Source: Desmodesmus armatus (lineage: Eukaryota; Chlorophyta; Chlorophyceae; Sphaeropleales; Scenedesmaceae). From it: a stretch of 64,000 nucleotides of DNA. The DNA lies in the NCBI GenBank assembly GCA_007449985.2, contig VIIQ02000135.1, forward strand, positions 169,001 through 233,000, in the 5' to 3' direction. This document shows, piece after piece, positions 1 to 14,516 of this stretch. Position 1 is the first letter of the stretch, and the number at the start of each line of letters is the position of its first letter. Below the pieces are notes generated by a model. It did not search any database. It saw nothing but the letters and a program-made list of their open reading frames with translations, and was not told the DNA's origin. Position numbers and translations under genes: made by a program.

Positions 1-111
1 GAATGCGCGCCCTGGTGCGACTTCCACCATCAGCATGCGCACAGTGGTTCCCTATGGTGTCTTGATGCCGATAGCACTGTGCTGTATTGTCGGTGCTGCT
101 GTTGCCCACAG

Positions 112-681
112 GACACGCTATCAAGCCCATGCCTGCAGCAGCAGCAGGAGTGAAGCCAACATCTGCAAAGAAGCCCTGGGGGGCTCGCTCAGCGCCCAAC
201 AGCAGCAACGGCACTGACCCCATGCTCACACCACCATCAGCACGCAGGTGGGTTGACCCAAGCTGCTGACAGGGGCGCTGCCAGCAGTGAACTGGGTGTG
301 TGATTGCATGTGCAGCAGGTGGCAGCAGGTCATGAGGCGCGCCAGGAGGCGCTGCGCTCTGGCAGCGTGCAATCAGAAAGAGGGCACATACGTACAGCCA
401 AATTGGCAGTTGTTCTTGGTCCTTTAGTGAATCGTAGTTGATAAACCACGAGCCTTGCCCCTTGACGACCGTGCTTTCCATGCTTTGCTGTGTGTCTGCT
501 GTCCTGCTGCTGGTGTGGCCGCGTCAGGCTGTCTGGCGGGGGTGACCGCCGCAAGTCGTTGGGCGGCACACCACCCTCTGCCGGCGTGCCTCCCTCCCTT
601 CTGAAGCCCACTGCCGCCTCAGCCGCGCGTGCACAGGCCACCACCAAGCCCAAGGGCGACGACGCAGTCTGGAAGCGCTAA
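112..681 (+). CDS. 3' end of an unidentified gene (last two exons)
   Basis: Two exons fit together in phase. Exon 112-247 follows a cccacag acceptor and ends at a gtgggt donor. Exon 528-681 follows gcgtcag and ends at TAA 679-681. The junction codon AG+G restores one open frame through both exons. The predicted C-terminal tail is basic and rich in Pro, Ala, Ser, Gly and Lys (contains DRRKSLGG and KPKGDDAVWKR) and has no recognisable domain. Such a tail fits a disordered, possibly phosphorylated or nucleic-acid- or cytoskeleton-binding end, but no function can be assigned. The 5' part lies outside the window. Confidence rests on phase agreement and the lack of stops only. Confidence 0.5.
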
Positions 682-1559
682 GCAGCAGCGGAGTGCACCG
701 GCCTTGAACTGGGGCAGTAATGTGCCGGTGCTGATTGTGTCTGTGTCTGTCTGGCAAGCGCTGTGGTACCAGCTGTGGCAGCAGCGGTGTGATAGCAGAC
801 AGGGGGCTTGGCCATGGGTCGAGCTGCCTGCCAAGCCTTGACCTTTGAAGGTCCTGCCCTCACCAGCAGAGCTTGGTTGAGTAGCATGTCATCTGGTTAT
901 TTGCTGCTACTCCATTTGTGGCGGCATTTGCAAGGCTGCTGGCCTTGGGGTCTTTCCACCCAGCACAGATCAAGTGGTGTGCTGTCGCACTGCTACAGGC
1001 AGGCAGGGCAGGGAGTGCTGTTACGGGTATGGTTAGTGTTGGTATGTGCAGCGCTGCCTTTTCACATGTATTGATTGATTTGCTTGGTTGCCTGGCTCTG
1101 ATCGTGTGGCAGCAGCAATTGCTGCAGCTGCTTGTTGTTCACAACATGTTTTGCCCTGCAGTTGACGGTCTACAGATTGCATGCTGTTGAAGCAGCATTG
1201 ATTTCAGTGTTGCCGTCACCTTGATTCAGCAAAGGTGTCTGTCCTGCCATTGTATTGCGGTGCACAGTACTGCTGTCGGTCACACAGGCAAAAAGAGTTG
1301 TTCGCCTAATCCCTTCAGTGAATTCATGCTCAGACGCTGAGGCATTGGTAATACTTTTACATGCCAGCAGGCTGAAACGGACCGCCGTGTTCAAAACGCG
1401 TTGGTTCAACGTTGCCAGACTGGTGCTGCGCGGCCCGTGCCAGCAAAGAGTTGAAATCATCTTACGTCTTGAAAATCGGACGTTGTGGCTTTGCAACCCT
1501 GTCATGCAGCATATGTGCTGAAATAGAGCAGCAGCAGCACCCCTGATGGTGTTTGGGCT
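682..1559. other. Intergenic / UTR, no gene seen
   Basis: This stretch lies between the TAA of the upstream partial gene and the proposed start of the cyclase gene. Short frames occur on both strands but none has splice-site support or family-like sequence. It should hold the 3' UTR of the first gene and the promoter and 5' UTR of the second. Confidence 0.4.
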
Positions 1560-2764
1560 ATGGCAGGCCCTGCTCGCACAGCTCGAGCCTGGCTCTCAGT
1601 AATCGTGATTCTGCAGCTCATATTGACATCAGTGCAGGGATATGTTGCCGACATCAACGATGGCATGTCTTGCAATGTGGGCAGCGGTGGACTGGAAACA
1701 AGTGGGTACCCCTGCTGTACTAGCGGTCGCCATAATGCTGATGGCATATCCATCAATAACTGAATTGTAAGCTCGTTTGTGCACGTGCATTAGCCTACTG
1801 TATACAGCACAATGCACAACAGCACCGCTGCAAACCACCAACCCACAGACTGGGAGGCAGCTGCATGTGTCAGGCCCCAGGGTAGACCCACGACCCCTGA
1901 CACATAGTTTCACACGTGCATCATGCTGCTGCTGCTATCCACTTTCACCCATAGTGCATGCCCTTATGGGCATCTACAACAAGCTCAATGGCAGGAACTG
2001 GACCTTCCACCACCTCACGGAGGTCATAGGGCATGCTGAGACAGGCACCCTGCGCTGGGGCACCTGCAGCACCTGCACAGTCCCACACACCACCATCAGC
2101 ACCGGCAGACACGGCACTATCAGCCTACAGGCTCTCACACTGCCAGCCTACTGCTGCTGGAGGGGGGTCTCCTGCTGCAGCGAACCCCTTGCCAGCCCTA
2201 GTAACGCAGGGTTCACCATCAGCAATACCCTGCATGCAGAACCAGCTAGGGGCTCGTGCAAGCGGTACAGTGTGACAGCACTGCAGCTGTGGGGGCTGAA
2301 GCTGTCTGGGGCCTTCCACAGTATTATGCCGGAACTCCAGGTGGGTTCCGCGGGGGGGGGGGGGGGGAGGAGAGCAGCAGAGCAGGGTACATTGAGCAGA
2401 CCACACACTCTGTTACACAAGTAGTATACCCAGCAACAGCATTTGTACATGCCTTCCACAGTGTAATGCCGGATCTCCAGGTTGGTTCCATTGTTACATG
2501 GATAGCATGTGCAGCAGCAGCATGGCTGTGCGTGGTATAGCATCCCTTCCCTAACGACAGCACGCCTCACTGAGCGCCAGATTTTTTATCACCCAGCAGC
2601 AGCTGCACATAAGACTGGCTGCTAGAGTGACAGGCTGCCACCCTGCTCAGTCAGCAGCTTCCTCGGCAATGCAACAGCAGCAGCAGCAGCAGCAATGCAA
2701 CAGCAGCAGCAGCATGCAACATGTATGCAGCATGCAGCAGCAGCATGCAACATGTATGCAGCAT

Positions 2765-2798
<34 letters not shown>

Positions 2799-3140
2799 GC
2801 AGCATGTATGCAGCATGCAGCAGCAGCAGCAGCACGTATGCATGCATAGCCAACAAGGTGTCTCGTGTTTGTGCATGCATTGTGTGTAGGTGCTGCACAG
2901 CCATGGCCTGAAGCACTTGGACTTCAGCAAAAACAAGCTGACAGGGCAGCTGCCTGACGACATTGGCAGCCTCAGCAATCTGACACACCTGCTGCTGGGG
3001 AGCAACAGTGAGTGACACTCTGTGCTGTGCTGTTGAGTGCGAGTGTGCTGGGGATGAGTCATCCATTGGATGGAGGGGAACAGCAGGGAGTGTGACATCA
3101 CAGAGCAGGAGTTGGGGTTGGCTCCGCCCACCTGTAAAGC

Positions 3141-3186
<46 letters not shown>

Positions 3187-3331
3187 ACTGACACACCTGC
3201 TGCTGGGGAGCAACAGTGAGTGACACGCAGCACTGCAAGGATGGGGTGGGCGTGTCTGGGGATGAGCATGCAGCGGAGCAGCAGCGAGACTAATATTACA
3301 GAGCAGGAGGGGGTGGCTCAGACCACCAGTG

Positions 3332-3367
<36 letters not shown>

Positions 3368-4459
3368 CTGGCTGATTTGAGGAGCTTGCTGTGGAATTCT
3401 GCAGTCATGTAGCTGGCTTGCGCACTGGCACACTAGGGAATGTGTCCGGGCCTGTTTGTTAGAGGGGGGAAGGGGTGCGCTGGCTTGCAGGAAAAGCTCA
3501 CAGATCAGCAGCAGCATATGTGTTGACAGTTGTGCGCCACAGCGCATAATTACTCATGCTGCAACTGCATCTGCTGCTGCTGCTGCTGCTGCTGCTTTGC
3601 AGACATCTCTGGCACAGTCCCCACCTCCCTCCAGGATATGCGTCAGCTGATGCAGCTGGACCTTGAGATCAACAAACTCAACGGCAATTTGAACCAAGGA
3701 CAGCTGTGCCCTGACGACAACAGCCTGCAGCTGCTGCTGATCAGGTAGGTATGACAGGAAGGGGGGAGGCTTGTGGGTGAATGCTGTGTGCGGCAGTCTT
3801 GAGACTGTACAATCAAGCCGCAATGTCCTGGGCCAAGGACAGCTGTACCCTGGTTACAACAGCCTGCAGCTGCTGCTGATCAGGTAGGCAGGGCAGACTT
3901 GGCAAACCATAGCAGAAACCAGCTCACCATTATGATAGTGACTACAGCGTCCATCCAGGGCTGTAGGGGCCCTTGCACAATGTTTTGAAGTCCTGATGAC
4001 AAAAGCCTGCAGCTGCTGCTGATTAGGTAGGTATGGCAAGATAGGGGGGGAGGTTCTTTCAGGCTTGTGGGTGAAAGCTGTGTAAGCCGCCCCCCTATCT
4101 TGTTGAGACTGTACATTCATGCTGCACAGTCAGTGAAACCGTTTCACCACGGGCCGTGGTTGCTGGCTGTGTCAGCGACTGCAGCTGCTGCTGAATAGGT
4201 AGGTCGCCTGTCATGTGGACAGGAATTGGGGGGGCGGGTCTTTTGCTCCAAAGCTGTTTGCAGTGGCCTTGAGAGTGTAAAATGATGTGTCATTCCAAAA
4301 GCGGTGGCTTCGGGCCTTGTCCAGCAAGGGCACTTGTGAAGCCACTGCCTGCAGCAGCTTTGAAAGTATCCACCGCACCTGAGCACAGCAGCTGTCTGTG
4401 CAAGTCCTGCACCCCATCTTTGCAGGCCAAGTCTGCTCAGGGCTGTAACACACAGACAC

Positions 4460-4491
<32 letters not shown>

Positions 4492-7400
4492 CTGTTGCTG
4501 CTGGTGATGGGTGATGACGGTTCTGCTTTCTTTCGCTGTGCAGAGGCAACAACTTTTCTGGGACACTAGATCTCAGAAAATGCACGCAGCTGCAGATGGT
4601 GGACGTGCAGGGCAATCGCTTCACGGGGTCGCTGCCGGTCGACGGTCGAAACCGGGCGTTGGCGGTGATGCGCGCCGATCACAACTACTTCAACGGCACA
4701 ATTCCGTTGGGCCTGTGGGATCTGCCGTCCTTGATGGCGTTGGAGCTGACGAATAACAGGTGTGGATGCGATCAACGACACCCTGGCGCTGGTCAAAATC
4801 TGCGGGACTTTTCGCCTCACCATACAAATGGCCCTTGCATTGCACTTTTCTCGCCCTTGAAATTCTTTAAATAGCGGTTGACTCGGATCGGCTGTGCAGC
4901 ATTCCGCAGCTCCTCAATCCACACCCCTACACCCTGTGTTCTCATGTGCAGCCTGTCGGGCACGTTGCCCAAGGCCATTGCAGCGGCCAACTACCTGACG
5001 CAGCTGCGCCTTGGCAACAACAAGCTGACAGGGACTGTTCCGCTGGCCATCAATACACTGAGCCACCTGTCCGAGCTGGACCTGAGTGACAATGTGCAGC
5101 TGACAGGAACGCTGCCTAAGATGAAGTGAGTGGGCTGAGAGGGAGGGGGCGGGGGGGGGGGGGGGGGGGGGGGAAAGGGAGCCTTTCAGGAAGTGATGGG
5201 TATGTGGGCTCACGTACAGTAAAAGGTAGAGATGGGCAGGTGGGGCGGGGGGGGGGGGGGTAGGTCAAGCCGACGGGCAGGCAGGCATGGGGAGGCCCTT
5301 CTCCAGGTGACCGGCAGGTAGGAGCTGGACCTGTGTGACAATGCGCGGCTGACAGGGACGCTGCCTAAAATGAAGTAAGTGGAGACCCGGGGGGGGGGGG
5401 GGGGCTGTATGAAAAAGGCATGCAGACAGGGGACATAGGGGCGGCGGGCAGGGGGAAAAAGGGGAAAAGGAAGTCCCTGATACAAGTTGCGAGTGTGAGG
5501 GCTCATGTAGAGTGGACGGGAGGTGTGTGTGGGTCACCCACCGGGTTCGGGGGTGTGTGTGTGGGGGGGGGGGGGGGGGGGAGATTGTACCCCGCTGGCC
5601 GACGACGGCCCAGGTCTGGGCCAATCACTGTAACTGTAACTGTAACTGTCCCTGCAGCTGGATGCTGGGGCTGCAGTCGCTGCCCATCTGCATGTCTCTC
5701 TTGCTTGTCCTTCATAGCTCCATGTATAGCACTGTATGCTTTGTTTGTTTTGTCCCCGCAGCTGGATGCTTGGGCTGCAGTCGCTGTCCATCCGCAACAC
5801 CTTGGTGCGTGGCACCATCCCCCAGGAGCTGGCAGACCTGCCTTACCTGGAGAATGTGGACGTGCGCGACACACGCATGACCTGCTGCGCATCACTGGAG
5901 GTGGGTGGTGGGAGGGGGGAGGGCAATGCCATACTCATGTGATTGGGGCTTGTCAAGGGACTGGGTTTGTGCCTATTGGCTATTGTGCAGTCAGCAGGGG
6001 CGGGTAGGGGGGGGGGGGACCTAGGCCAACATTTAGTGGAGAGGGTGGGGCTGGCCAATCGTGAAGTTGGGTGTGGTTGCACGCCACAGGCGCATGAGCT
6101 GCCAGTGTGTGTGACTGGCCGCCAATGGTTTGGCATGATGTGAGATCTTGGCAAATCAATTTGACGATCTCAGAAAATTCACTGCATAGCTTGCCCAGTC
6201 GGCCTGTTTGGGAGTTACAACAACCGCAGCCTCAGCGGATGATAAGACTGGCCTGCAGAAGCCTGCAGGTGTTGTTTAACATTGATGTCTGCTGTTGGAG
6301 GAGAACAGCAAGGGCAACAGCAGTTCTCCTGCAGGAAGCGAAGCAGCGGCGCAGGAACGACACGCTGCTGCCGTCTTACCTTCACACACTCCCACCCTCA
6401 CGGCTGGACTGTGAAAGCCTGTGTGTGCCATTGAGTGTTGTTGGTTGTCTTTCCTGTTGTCCTACAGGAAGCGAAGCAGAGGCTTAGTAACAACACGCTG
6501 CTGCCGTCTTACCTCACCCTGGACCAGGCCCCTGTCAACACCACATCATCTGTGGAGGAGGAATACATCACGGCAGCAGGAAACATGAAGTGAGTGTTAC
6601 TTAGATGTTTGTTAATGCCGGCCTAGTTGGATAGGCCTGCAGCGATTGTACGTACAGGTTCTGGCCGCCAGCTGCAACAACTACACTGAAAAAGCCACAT
6701 TTTGCACTTCACCGCCAGCTAGCTGCACACAGTAGAGAGTTATGGTCAAGCACAATGTGTTGTCACACCTGCCAGCCTCACACATGATTGGTGGAGCAGG
6801 AGTACATCACGGCAGCAGAAAACATGAAGTGAGGGGGGGGGGGGGCTTTCGAGAAGGGGGGTGGGTGGGTGGGTGGGGGCTTTCGAGAGGGGGGGGGGGT
6901 GTTTTTGTATGGGGGGGGGGGGTGCTTGTTGGAAGGTGGGCGGGTGGGTTGGGGAGGGAGGTGGTGTGTGTGTGTGGGGGGGGGGGGGGGGGGGGGGCGT
7001 TTGCAAGAAGGTGGGGGGGGGGGGGTGTCAATCTCACCTCAAAGGCCCTGCCAGCGGGTGCCGCACTGCTGCTGTTGGCGCTATTTGGAGATTTGTCAAG
7101 GGTTTAGGGTGTCAAGAGGCTGTTGCTGCTGTGCTGTGCTGTGCCCCGCAGGTGTGGCATGGTGAAGCGCGCACCCCGGAGCTCCATGGTTGCTCAGGGC
7201 TGGGTGTCCAAGCCGGTGAATGTGAGCAGGCAGACGTGGATGGTGGGGCCTGAGTACACATGGTACATGCGCTGCTCATGCATCAAGGTGAGGGGTCTTG
7301 TTGTTTTGTTTGGGGGGAGGGGGCTCCAGGGGGCGGGAGGAAAGGCGGGACCCCCCCCCCCCACCACCACCACCAATGGGGGGGGGGGGCGAGGGCTGTC

Positions 7401-8077
7401 ATGATTTGGGGCCCTTGTTCAAGGGCAATCTTAGAGAGTGTGCACAGGCGTGGATGGTGGGGCCAGAGTACACATGGTACATGCGCTGCTCATGCATCAA
7501 GGTGAGGGGGGCTTCTTGACAGGGGGTGGGGGTGCAGGAGCCCACATCGATGTCTGGGGGGGCCAGGGGGGGGGGGGGTGCAGGACCACATTTGAGGGGA
7601 AGGGGGTGCCATGAGATGTGAACAGGGAGTGAATGGCGATTGGCGATCACAGAAAGTGTGAGCAGGCAGACGTGGTTGGTGGGGCCTGAGTAAACCTGGT
7701 ACATGCGCTGCTCATGCATCCGATGCAGGTGAAGGTGAGGCGAGGGGAGGGGGTGCAGGAGCCCACATTGGGAGGGGCGACCACAATAGGAGGGAAGGGG
7801 GTGTTGTAGGGTGTGAACAAGGAGGTTTTGATGACGGGGGGTCGCAAAGAGAGTGCAAGCAGGAATTATACGGATTGCCATGCCCCAACCGTCCACGTTG
7901 TTACACCTCTTCTAAGTCCTCCACCTGATTCCCCCCCCCCCGCTCTCATCTGCACACCCTGTCACTCTGTTGGCCCCTTGCACCACTCCTTCACCCCCCC
8001 CCCCCGCGCCTTCTGCAACCTGCAGGGCTATGAGCCTGGTCCCTTTGCTGTCATCGGTACACCAGGACACTGCAACC

Positions 8078-8111
<34 letters not shown>

Positions 8112-8916
8112 TACTGACAGCACAGGCAGTGAATCAGACACTGACAGCCTTCCAGACCCCGCCTGCAGCCTGACAGTGACTGCGGTGATGACCTGCAGTG
8201 CAGTCAGCAGCCCCAAGTGAGTGGAGTATCTTGTCGCATCACCGTGATGAACAGTGACTGTTGTGGCAGTTTATGTGTTGCTACAGCTGTCATCTGCTGC
8301 CATAGATGCTTTTTGCTGAGGTCCACAGCTGCTATGCCCCTGCAGTGCAGTCAGCATCCCCAAGTGAGTGCAGTGTCAGCGCTATCATAGCCTAGTACGC
8401 CTGGTGTGGCTCCAGAAAGGGCGGTCGGCCTTTCCTGGGCACTGACCCAGTTCAGTGATATTAGTAATAGTATCACAACCGTCGTGACACTTCATGTGCT
8501 GCTGCAGCTGGCAACTGCTGCCATACGTGTTGTTTGCTAAGAGCTATGCTCCCACTGCTGCTACTGGTGCATGCACTTGCATTCAATAAGTCATGAAGCA
8601 CCCCTTGTGCATCTGCGTATCTGAGCGTGCAAAGGTCTGTCACTGACTACTGTGCTGTGCCGTGCTGTGCCTTGCTGCCGATGCTGTGCTGTGCGGTGCT
8701 GTGCTGCAGGTTCAATTCCGGGCTGGTTGCAGGCATTGTGAGTGCGGGTGCGCTCCTGCTGCTGCTGATGCTGCTGGTGTACTTGTCCTTTAAGCGGCTG
8801 GGCAGGATGAAGCGGCAGCTGGAGTGGTGGAGGAAGCACCTGGCCGGGATGCCGCGCTGTGGGGAGATGAGCATCGTCACAACCGACATTGAGGGCTACT
8901 CAGGTGGGTGGGTAAG

Positions 8917-8947
<31 letters not shown>

Positions 8948-10289
8948 GGGGGGGGGGTAATGCAGATAGGAGACAGACGCCCTCTGCTTGAAGGGGCCGG
9001 ACTCGTTGGAAACAGATGCAGACAGTTCACGGGGTTGAGGGTAAGCAGGAGCCCCTTGCGGGGCCTTACAAACAGGGCAGCTGCAGTCAAAGTGACCGGT
9101 GCTTGGTCTGTAACAGCCTGTTGTGGAGCTGGTTGTTCTTGCGCACTGTGAACATGGTGTTGCACCTCTGGATCTGAAGCTCTCACTCCCTGCTGCTCTC
9201 CCCTGCATCCCCCCCTTCCATGACACAGGCATGTTCAAGCGCGCTCCCGAGCAGATGTACCGTGCCCTCACGCTGCACAACAACGTCATACGACACGCCA
9301 AGTATGTCAACTGCGGCTCCATCATCCAACAGGAGGGTGACTCATTCACACTCGCATTCCACACGGCCTTTGACGCAGTGGCTTTCTGTCTACAGGTAAA
9401 GAGGGGGGGTGTTAGGGGGGGGGGGATCTGCAGCAGCAGCATAAGGGAGGCCTGCACTTTTCCTTTCTTGGTGCAGTGGTAAGTTCAGTGGGAGAGGGGA
9501 GGGTGAGAGTGTTGGGCTGTCAGGGTTGTGGGAGGTACTAGTGCTGATGTCAGCAGTTGCTCCATCATCCAATAGGAGGGTGACTTGTTCACACTCGCCT
9601 TCCATACGGACTTTGATGCAGTGGCATTCTGCCTTCAGGTGAGGGGTGTGGCTGTTGGGGCGGGAGGGGGGGCACAGGTGTGCAGCAGGGGGGTGGGTGC
9701 TCCCGCCTGGTCAGCTTTTCCCTGTTGAGTCGTGCAATGGACAAGGGGGGGGGATCAATGATGACACCCTAGCTTGTATTGGTACAACCATGGTGGGTCA
9801 GCGATTCCGCAAAGTTCACAAGCCTTGAAGGTGTATATACAAGCATACGCACTAACCCTCCCACACTAGCGCTTGCTTTATGTGACCGTCGGTCTTCAAC
9901 ATAAACCCCCTTGCTGGCTTGTTCTTTGCCCTCACAGGTCCAGCTTGGTCTCATGGAGGTGCCCTGGCCCAAAGGGTTGGCCGAGGGTGGCAGCAGTGAC
10001 AGCAGCAATGACGGCAGCAGTGGCAGCAATGACGGCGGCAGCAGCGCTGACAAGGCCCAGCAGCAGCAGCCTGGCAGCAGCGGGTGCGGGTCTCCGCCGT
10101 CCCGCAGGAAACGTGAGTGTAGGCTGAAGGGGGTGCCTGGATTCTGCTGGGTGCGCTCACACACACACTCACACAAATCAATTCTAATCAATGTTACACC
10201 TCACACATGTGAGTCATCACTGGTACTTCATCAGCACGACCTGTCTTGAGGGAATCCATTCCATACAACGTGCCCCCCTCCCACCCTCG

Positions 10290-10322
<33 letters not shown>

Positions 10323-12755
10323 ACCCACCTCTTCACCGCCGATGCATCACATGCATGGCTCCTTTGTGATTGCTGTGTTCGACTTGCTGTCCTTGCCCCA
10401 CCCCCATCCTTGGCCTGCAGTGAGCCAGAGGTTTGAAGGTGTCAGCTCAATCCTGCTGAGCCCAGCATCAGCCAGCAAACTGCGCAAGTCACGCCTGGCA
10501 ACAGGCAGCCCCACACCCCCGTCCCCTGCCTTCGAATCCCTAGCAGCTGCAGACACAGCAGCAACAGCAGCAGCAGCAGCAGCAGCAGCTGGAGGCAGGC
10601 AGTCCCCCACAGGCTCCCCAAAGCAGGCGCTGCCTGCAGCAGCAGCAGCAGCAGCGGCGGCTGGCAGCAATAGGGGCAGCAGCAGCAGTTTCTCGCATGG
10701 CCAATCTGGTAATGCAGTGTCCAGCAGTGTCACTGCCTCCCCGACCAAGCAGCTCGCCGACACCACCAGCAGCAGCAGCAGCAGAACGCCTGCGGCTCTG
10801 TTGGCACCTTGTGCTGCTGCTGTCGCTGCTGCTGCTGGTTGCCCTGACGGGGAGCAGTCGCCGGTAACTGCTGCTGCAGCAGCAGCAGCTGCTTTTAGGC
10901 AAGCAGGAAGCCAGAGCAACAGTTCCTGTATCTCTTCACACACTGCTGGCCCCCTTACAGCCACTACCACAGGCCACAGCACCTGCAGCAGCAGCAGCCG
11001 GTTCCTATCCAGCTTTGCAGTCAGCAGTGCTGCTAGTGGACTGTTCAGGGCAGCTGCCGGCAGCGGCCGGGGCAGCAAGCATACTGCCGGTGCTGCTGCT
11101 GCTGCTGATGGCAGCAATGGCGCGGCGGCTGGCAGCAGTGACGGCAGCGATGGCTGCGACAGCAGTGGACTGTTCAGTGGGCTGCGTGTGCGCATGGGGG
11201 TGGTGACTGGGCAGGTGAGGCTAAGGGTTTTGCGCCCGTGCTTTTCGTGCGCTGCCATACCTATAGGTACTTCTCCTATCACAATTTGGCTCTGTGATAG
11301 GAGGATGAATGGCTTGCTGTTACCGTTACTGTTACTGTTACTGTACCTGTTGCTTGGTTCAAAACGTGGCTGGAAACCCTGTTGGGAGGTCAGCGTGTGT
11401 GGCTTCAGTTGGCTTGAGCTGATCAGCAGTGCTGCGGAACAATGTTTGTGTGTGTGTGCAGGTTCACTGGGAGGCGTGCGGGGCGAGTCCTGGCAGCAAT
11501 GCTGCTGCCGCTAACAGCCTGGCGGCTATCATCAACAGCAGCTTGTACAAACTGTCGATAGGTGAGTTGACAGAGGAGTGTTGGACTTATAATGATAAAG
11601 GTTTTGTGTCCTTCATCCTCACCCAATCTGCTGAAGCTGCTGCAAGTTCACCTGGTTCACCCGGCGGTATGACTGCTGAATTCAGCTCTTGAAGAGAGCA
11701 TCCGCGCAGCGCAGTTGGTGCATTGTTGCCCTGCTGACATGCTGTGTCCTGTTATGACCGCAGAGGTCAGTGACGCAGGCAACGGTGGTCAGGTCCTGCT
11801 TGATGCCTCAACCTTCAGCTAGATAAAGAGGAGCTGGCACCCCACCCCCTCCCCCGCCCTTCTCACCTCCCTTTCAAACACTGCTGGCAAGCTATCATGT
11901 ACTTGAGCTCTGTGAAACGCACTATCCATGTGCTGTGCTGTCCTGTGCTGTGCTGTGTCATGCCGTTGGTTCACGCCTCTGCTGCAGAGGTCAGTGACGC
12001 AGGCAATGGGGGCCAGGTGCTGCTGGATGCCTCAACCTTCAGCAAGATCAAAGAAGAGTTGGCACCCCTTGGGGTAGTGGACGCAAATGGTATCGATTAT
12101 GCACAGCTGGAGGCGGCAAGGCCCTTCTCTCTATGGCAGGCACTGAGGAGATGCAGGAGGGACAAAGGGGGCGGTGCGGGCAGGTGAGGGCGGGGATGAT
12201 GGCGGAAGGCCTAGGCAACGGCCAGCCGAGGGGCCAGGAAATAGCTTGTGCCAGCAGAGGGGGGTTCGACGGGGTGCAGGGGTGTTTAGAGTGAGGGGCA
12301 GCATCAGTATCTGCATCTCTGGGGTTGTGGACGCCAACGGTATCGACTATGCACAGCTGGAGGCGGCAAGGCCCTTGTCCCTGTGGCAGGCTTTGAGGAG
12401 AGGCAGGAGGGACAGGAAGGGAGGCGCAGGCATGTGAGAGCCACAAGGGGGGCGGGGGGGGGGCGGGGGCAAAGGCCATGACTGTTTGTCAAGTCGAGGG
12501 GTCTTTAGGGTGTGAGAGGATAACTCGTGCACTTCTATGCCGGCTCCCTCCCTACAAAAGACCGCATCTTTAGTCACTGTGAGCCTGATTTGTTTACTTT
12601 TGTTCACTCGCACAGGACCCGTGCACCCTCTGATGAGGCAATCGTTCTGGACATGGGCCTCTGGCAGAAGCAGCAGGTGCCGCCCACAACCCCCACATCT
12701 CCAGCCCCAACTTCAGCCGCCATGGCAGCCATGAGAACCCCCCTCCCTGGTGCTG

Positions 12756-12786
<31 letters not shown>

Positions 12787-14481
12787 CACGACTTGACGGC
12801 CCTGCTGACCCATCGCATACACCTGTTGATCTCACACTTGCCAACATACACAGGACCCGCGCACCCTCTGACGAGGCAATCGTTCTAGACATGGGCCTCT
12901 GGCAGAAGCAGCAGGTGCCGCCCACAACCCCCACATCTCCAGCCCCAACTTCAGCCGCAATGGCAGCCATGAGGACATCCCTCCCTGGGGCCATGCCCCC
13001 GCCAAACCTCTTCGGCCGCGACCACCCACACTTCAGCTTGCCAGTCTCCCCATCTTCCTCTGCCAATGGCGGCTATGGCGGCAGCCATGACGGCTGGGGC
13101 CGGCGGCTGCCGGCGGCGGCTGGGGGATGGCAGCCGCCGGCGGCTGGGGCTTCTGGGGCAGCGGGGCGGCGGCGTCTACGACGGCTGGTGGCGGCTACGG
13201 TGGCGGAGCGCACAGCTGTGCGACGGCTGGGTCTGGCAGCAGTGATCACAGCAGTGCACGGCTGCGGCTTTACCAGGTGTGTTTGCGGGTGTGTTCTGAT
13301 TTACTAGTTGCCGCTGTCAACAGTGCTGCGACAGCTTCTGCAGTTGTACTGTACGCGCACAGTACGCGCACAGTACTGATCTATTGCAGTCACTTCCCAA
13401 GGCCCTGCAATGTCCCCTATTTTCTTGACAGCCATCCAGACATGAGCAGAGCCTGAGCATACACATTCTTTTTTTCTTTCTTGTTGTCTTAAAATTTTGT
13501 TTGCATCCCCTGGCCATTGGCAGTTCCGTATGGTGGCACAGAAGATGCATCTGTCGTGCGGCTGCTGTCCTGGTGCTGCACTGTGTGGCTGCAGGTGCTG
13601 TCCCCCAGTCTTGGTGGCAGGGCTGCAATGTGGGGTGATGCCCTGTCACTGCGTGGCAGCTGGCTGTGTCTGGACGCACCTTACTTTGAGGCACCAGGTG
13701 GGCAACATTGAGCTCCAGCCATCTTCACAGTGTCGCACTGTCAGCTGGCACTCACAAGGCTTGACGGTTTGACAGGATGTGATACCGATGTATGCTTGGG
13801 GTTGTCACTACCGTCAATATGCGCCAGCTGGCGCTCACATCAAGACGATTGCTTTGCAGTGGATTCATGCTTTGTATTGCGCATTACAGCCTCCCGCGGA
13901 GCTCACCAATGCTGCTGCTGCTGCCTTTATCCCTTTATCCCTTTATCCCTTGTGCCACCCTCTTTGTTGCAGGTGCTCTGTTCTACACCATGTTCAGCCA
14001 CACAACCTGCAGCTACACAGCAGGCAGCCGGACCAGCAGCATGAGCAAGGTATCAACCAGCGCTGATCTGCTAGCCATAACTTGCTGGGGAGTAGGCATG
14101 CACGTTAGTCTTTCAGCTTGCACTCCAGGCACAGCATGGTCTCTCGTGTGTAGTTTCAATGCATGCTGTAATCACGGAAGGTGCAGGGCCAAAGGGTTCT
14201 TGCAAAGGCCCCAGCTTCAAACAGCCCTGGGTAGTCCTTCAGTGACCTCACCAGGGAGAGGTGATACTTTCAAAATTATGTTGATCCTCAACCCTAAGTA
14301 TATGCTGCTCTCACCTGCCTGTGCTGTCCAGGTGTCAGACATACGGCACTGGCAGCTCAAAATGCAGCAGCACCTACAGCACCAGCAGCAGCAACAGCAG
14401 CAGCAGCCGGCAGGGTTGATACACGGGCTCGACAGCTTGTGCCGCACGTCATCTGGCATCCCTGCTGTGCACTCCCTGCCA

Positions 14482-14516
<35 letters not shown>

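Noticed and set aside
2622..3408. Minus-strand frames of more than 200 codons with Leu and Cys runs
   Set aside because: They are antisense translations of CAG repeats in the LRR region; the + strand LRR exons account for the conserved sequence.
6746..7037. Proline/Thr/His-rich minus-strand proteins
   Set aside because: They come from G-rich intron sequence downstream of a splice donor and have no independent support.
1955..7287. Plant-type disease resistance or receptor kinase gene
   Set aside because: The LRRs are plant-like, but the cytoplasmic part is a cyclase pair and no kinase motifs were found.
10347..11282. 311-codon minus-strand frame rich in Ala and Leu
   Set aside because: It is the antisense shadow of the GCN/CAG-rich cyclase exon 10421-11214.
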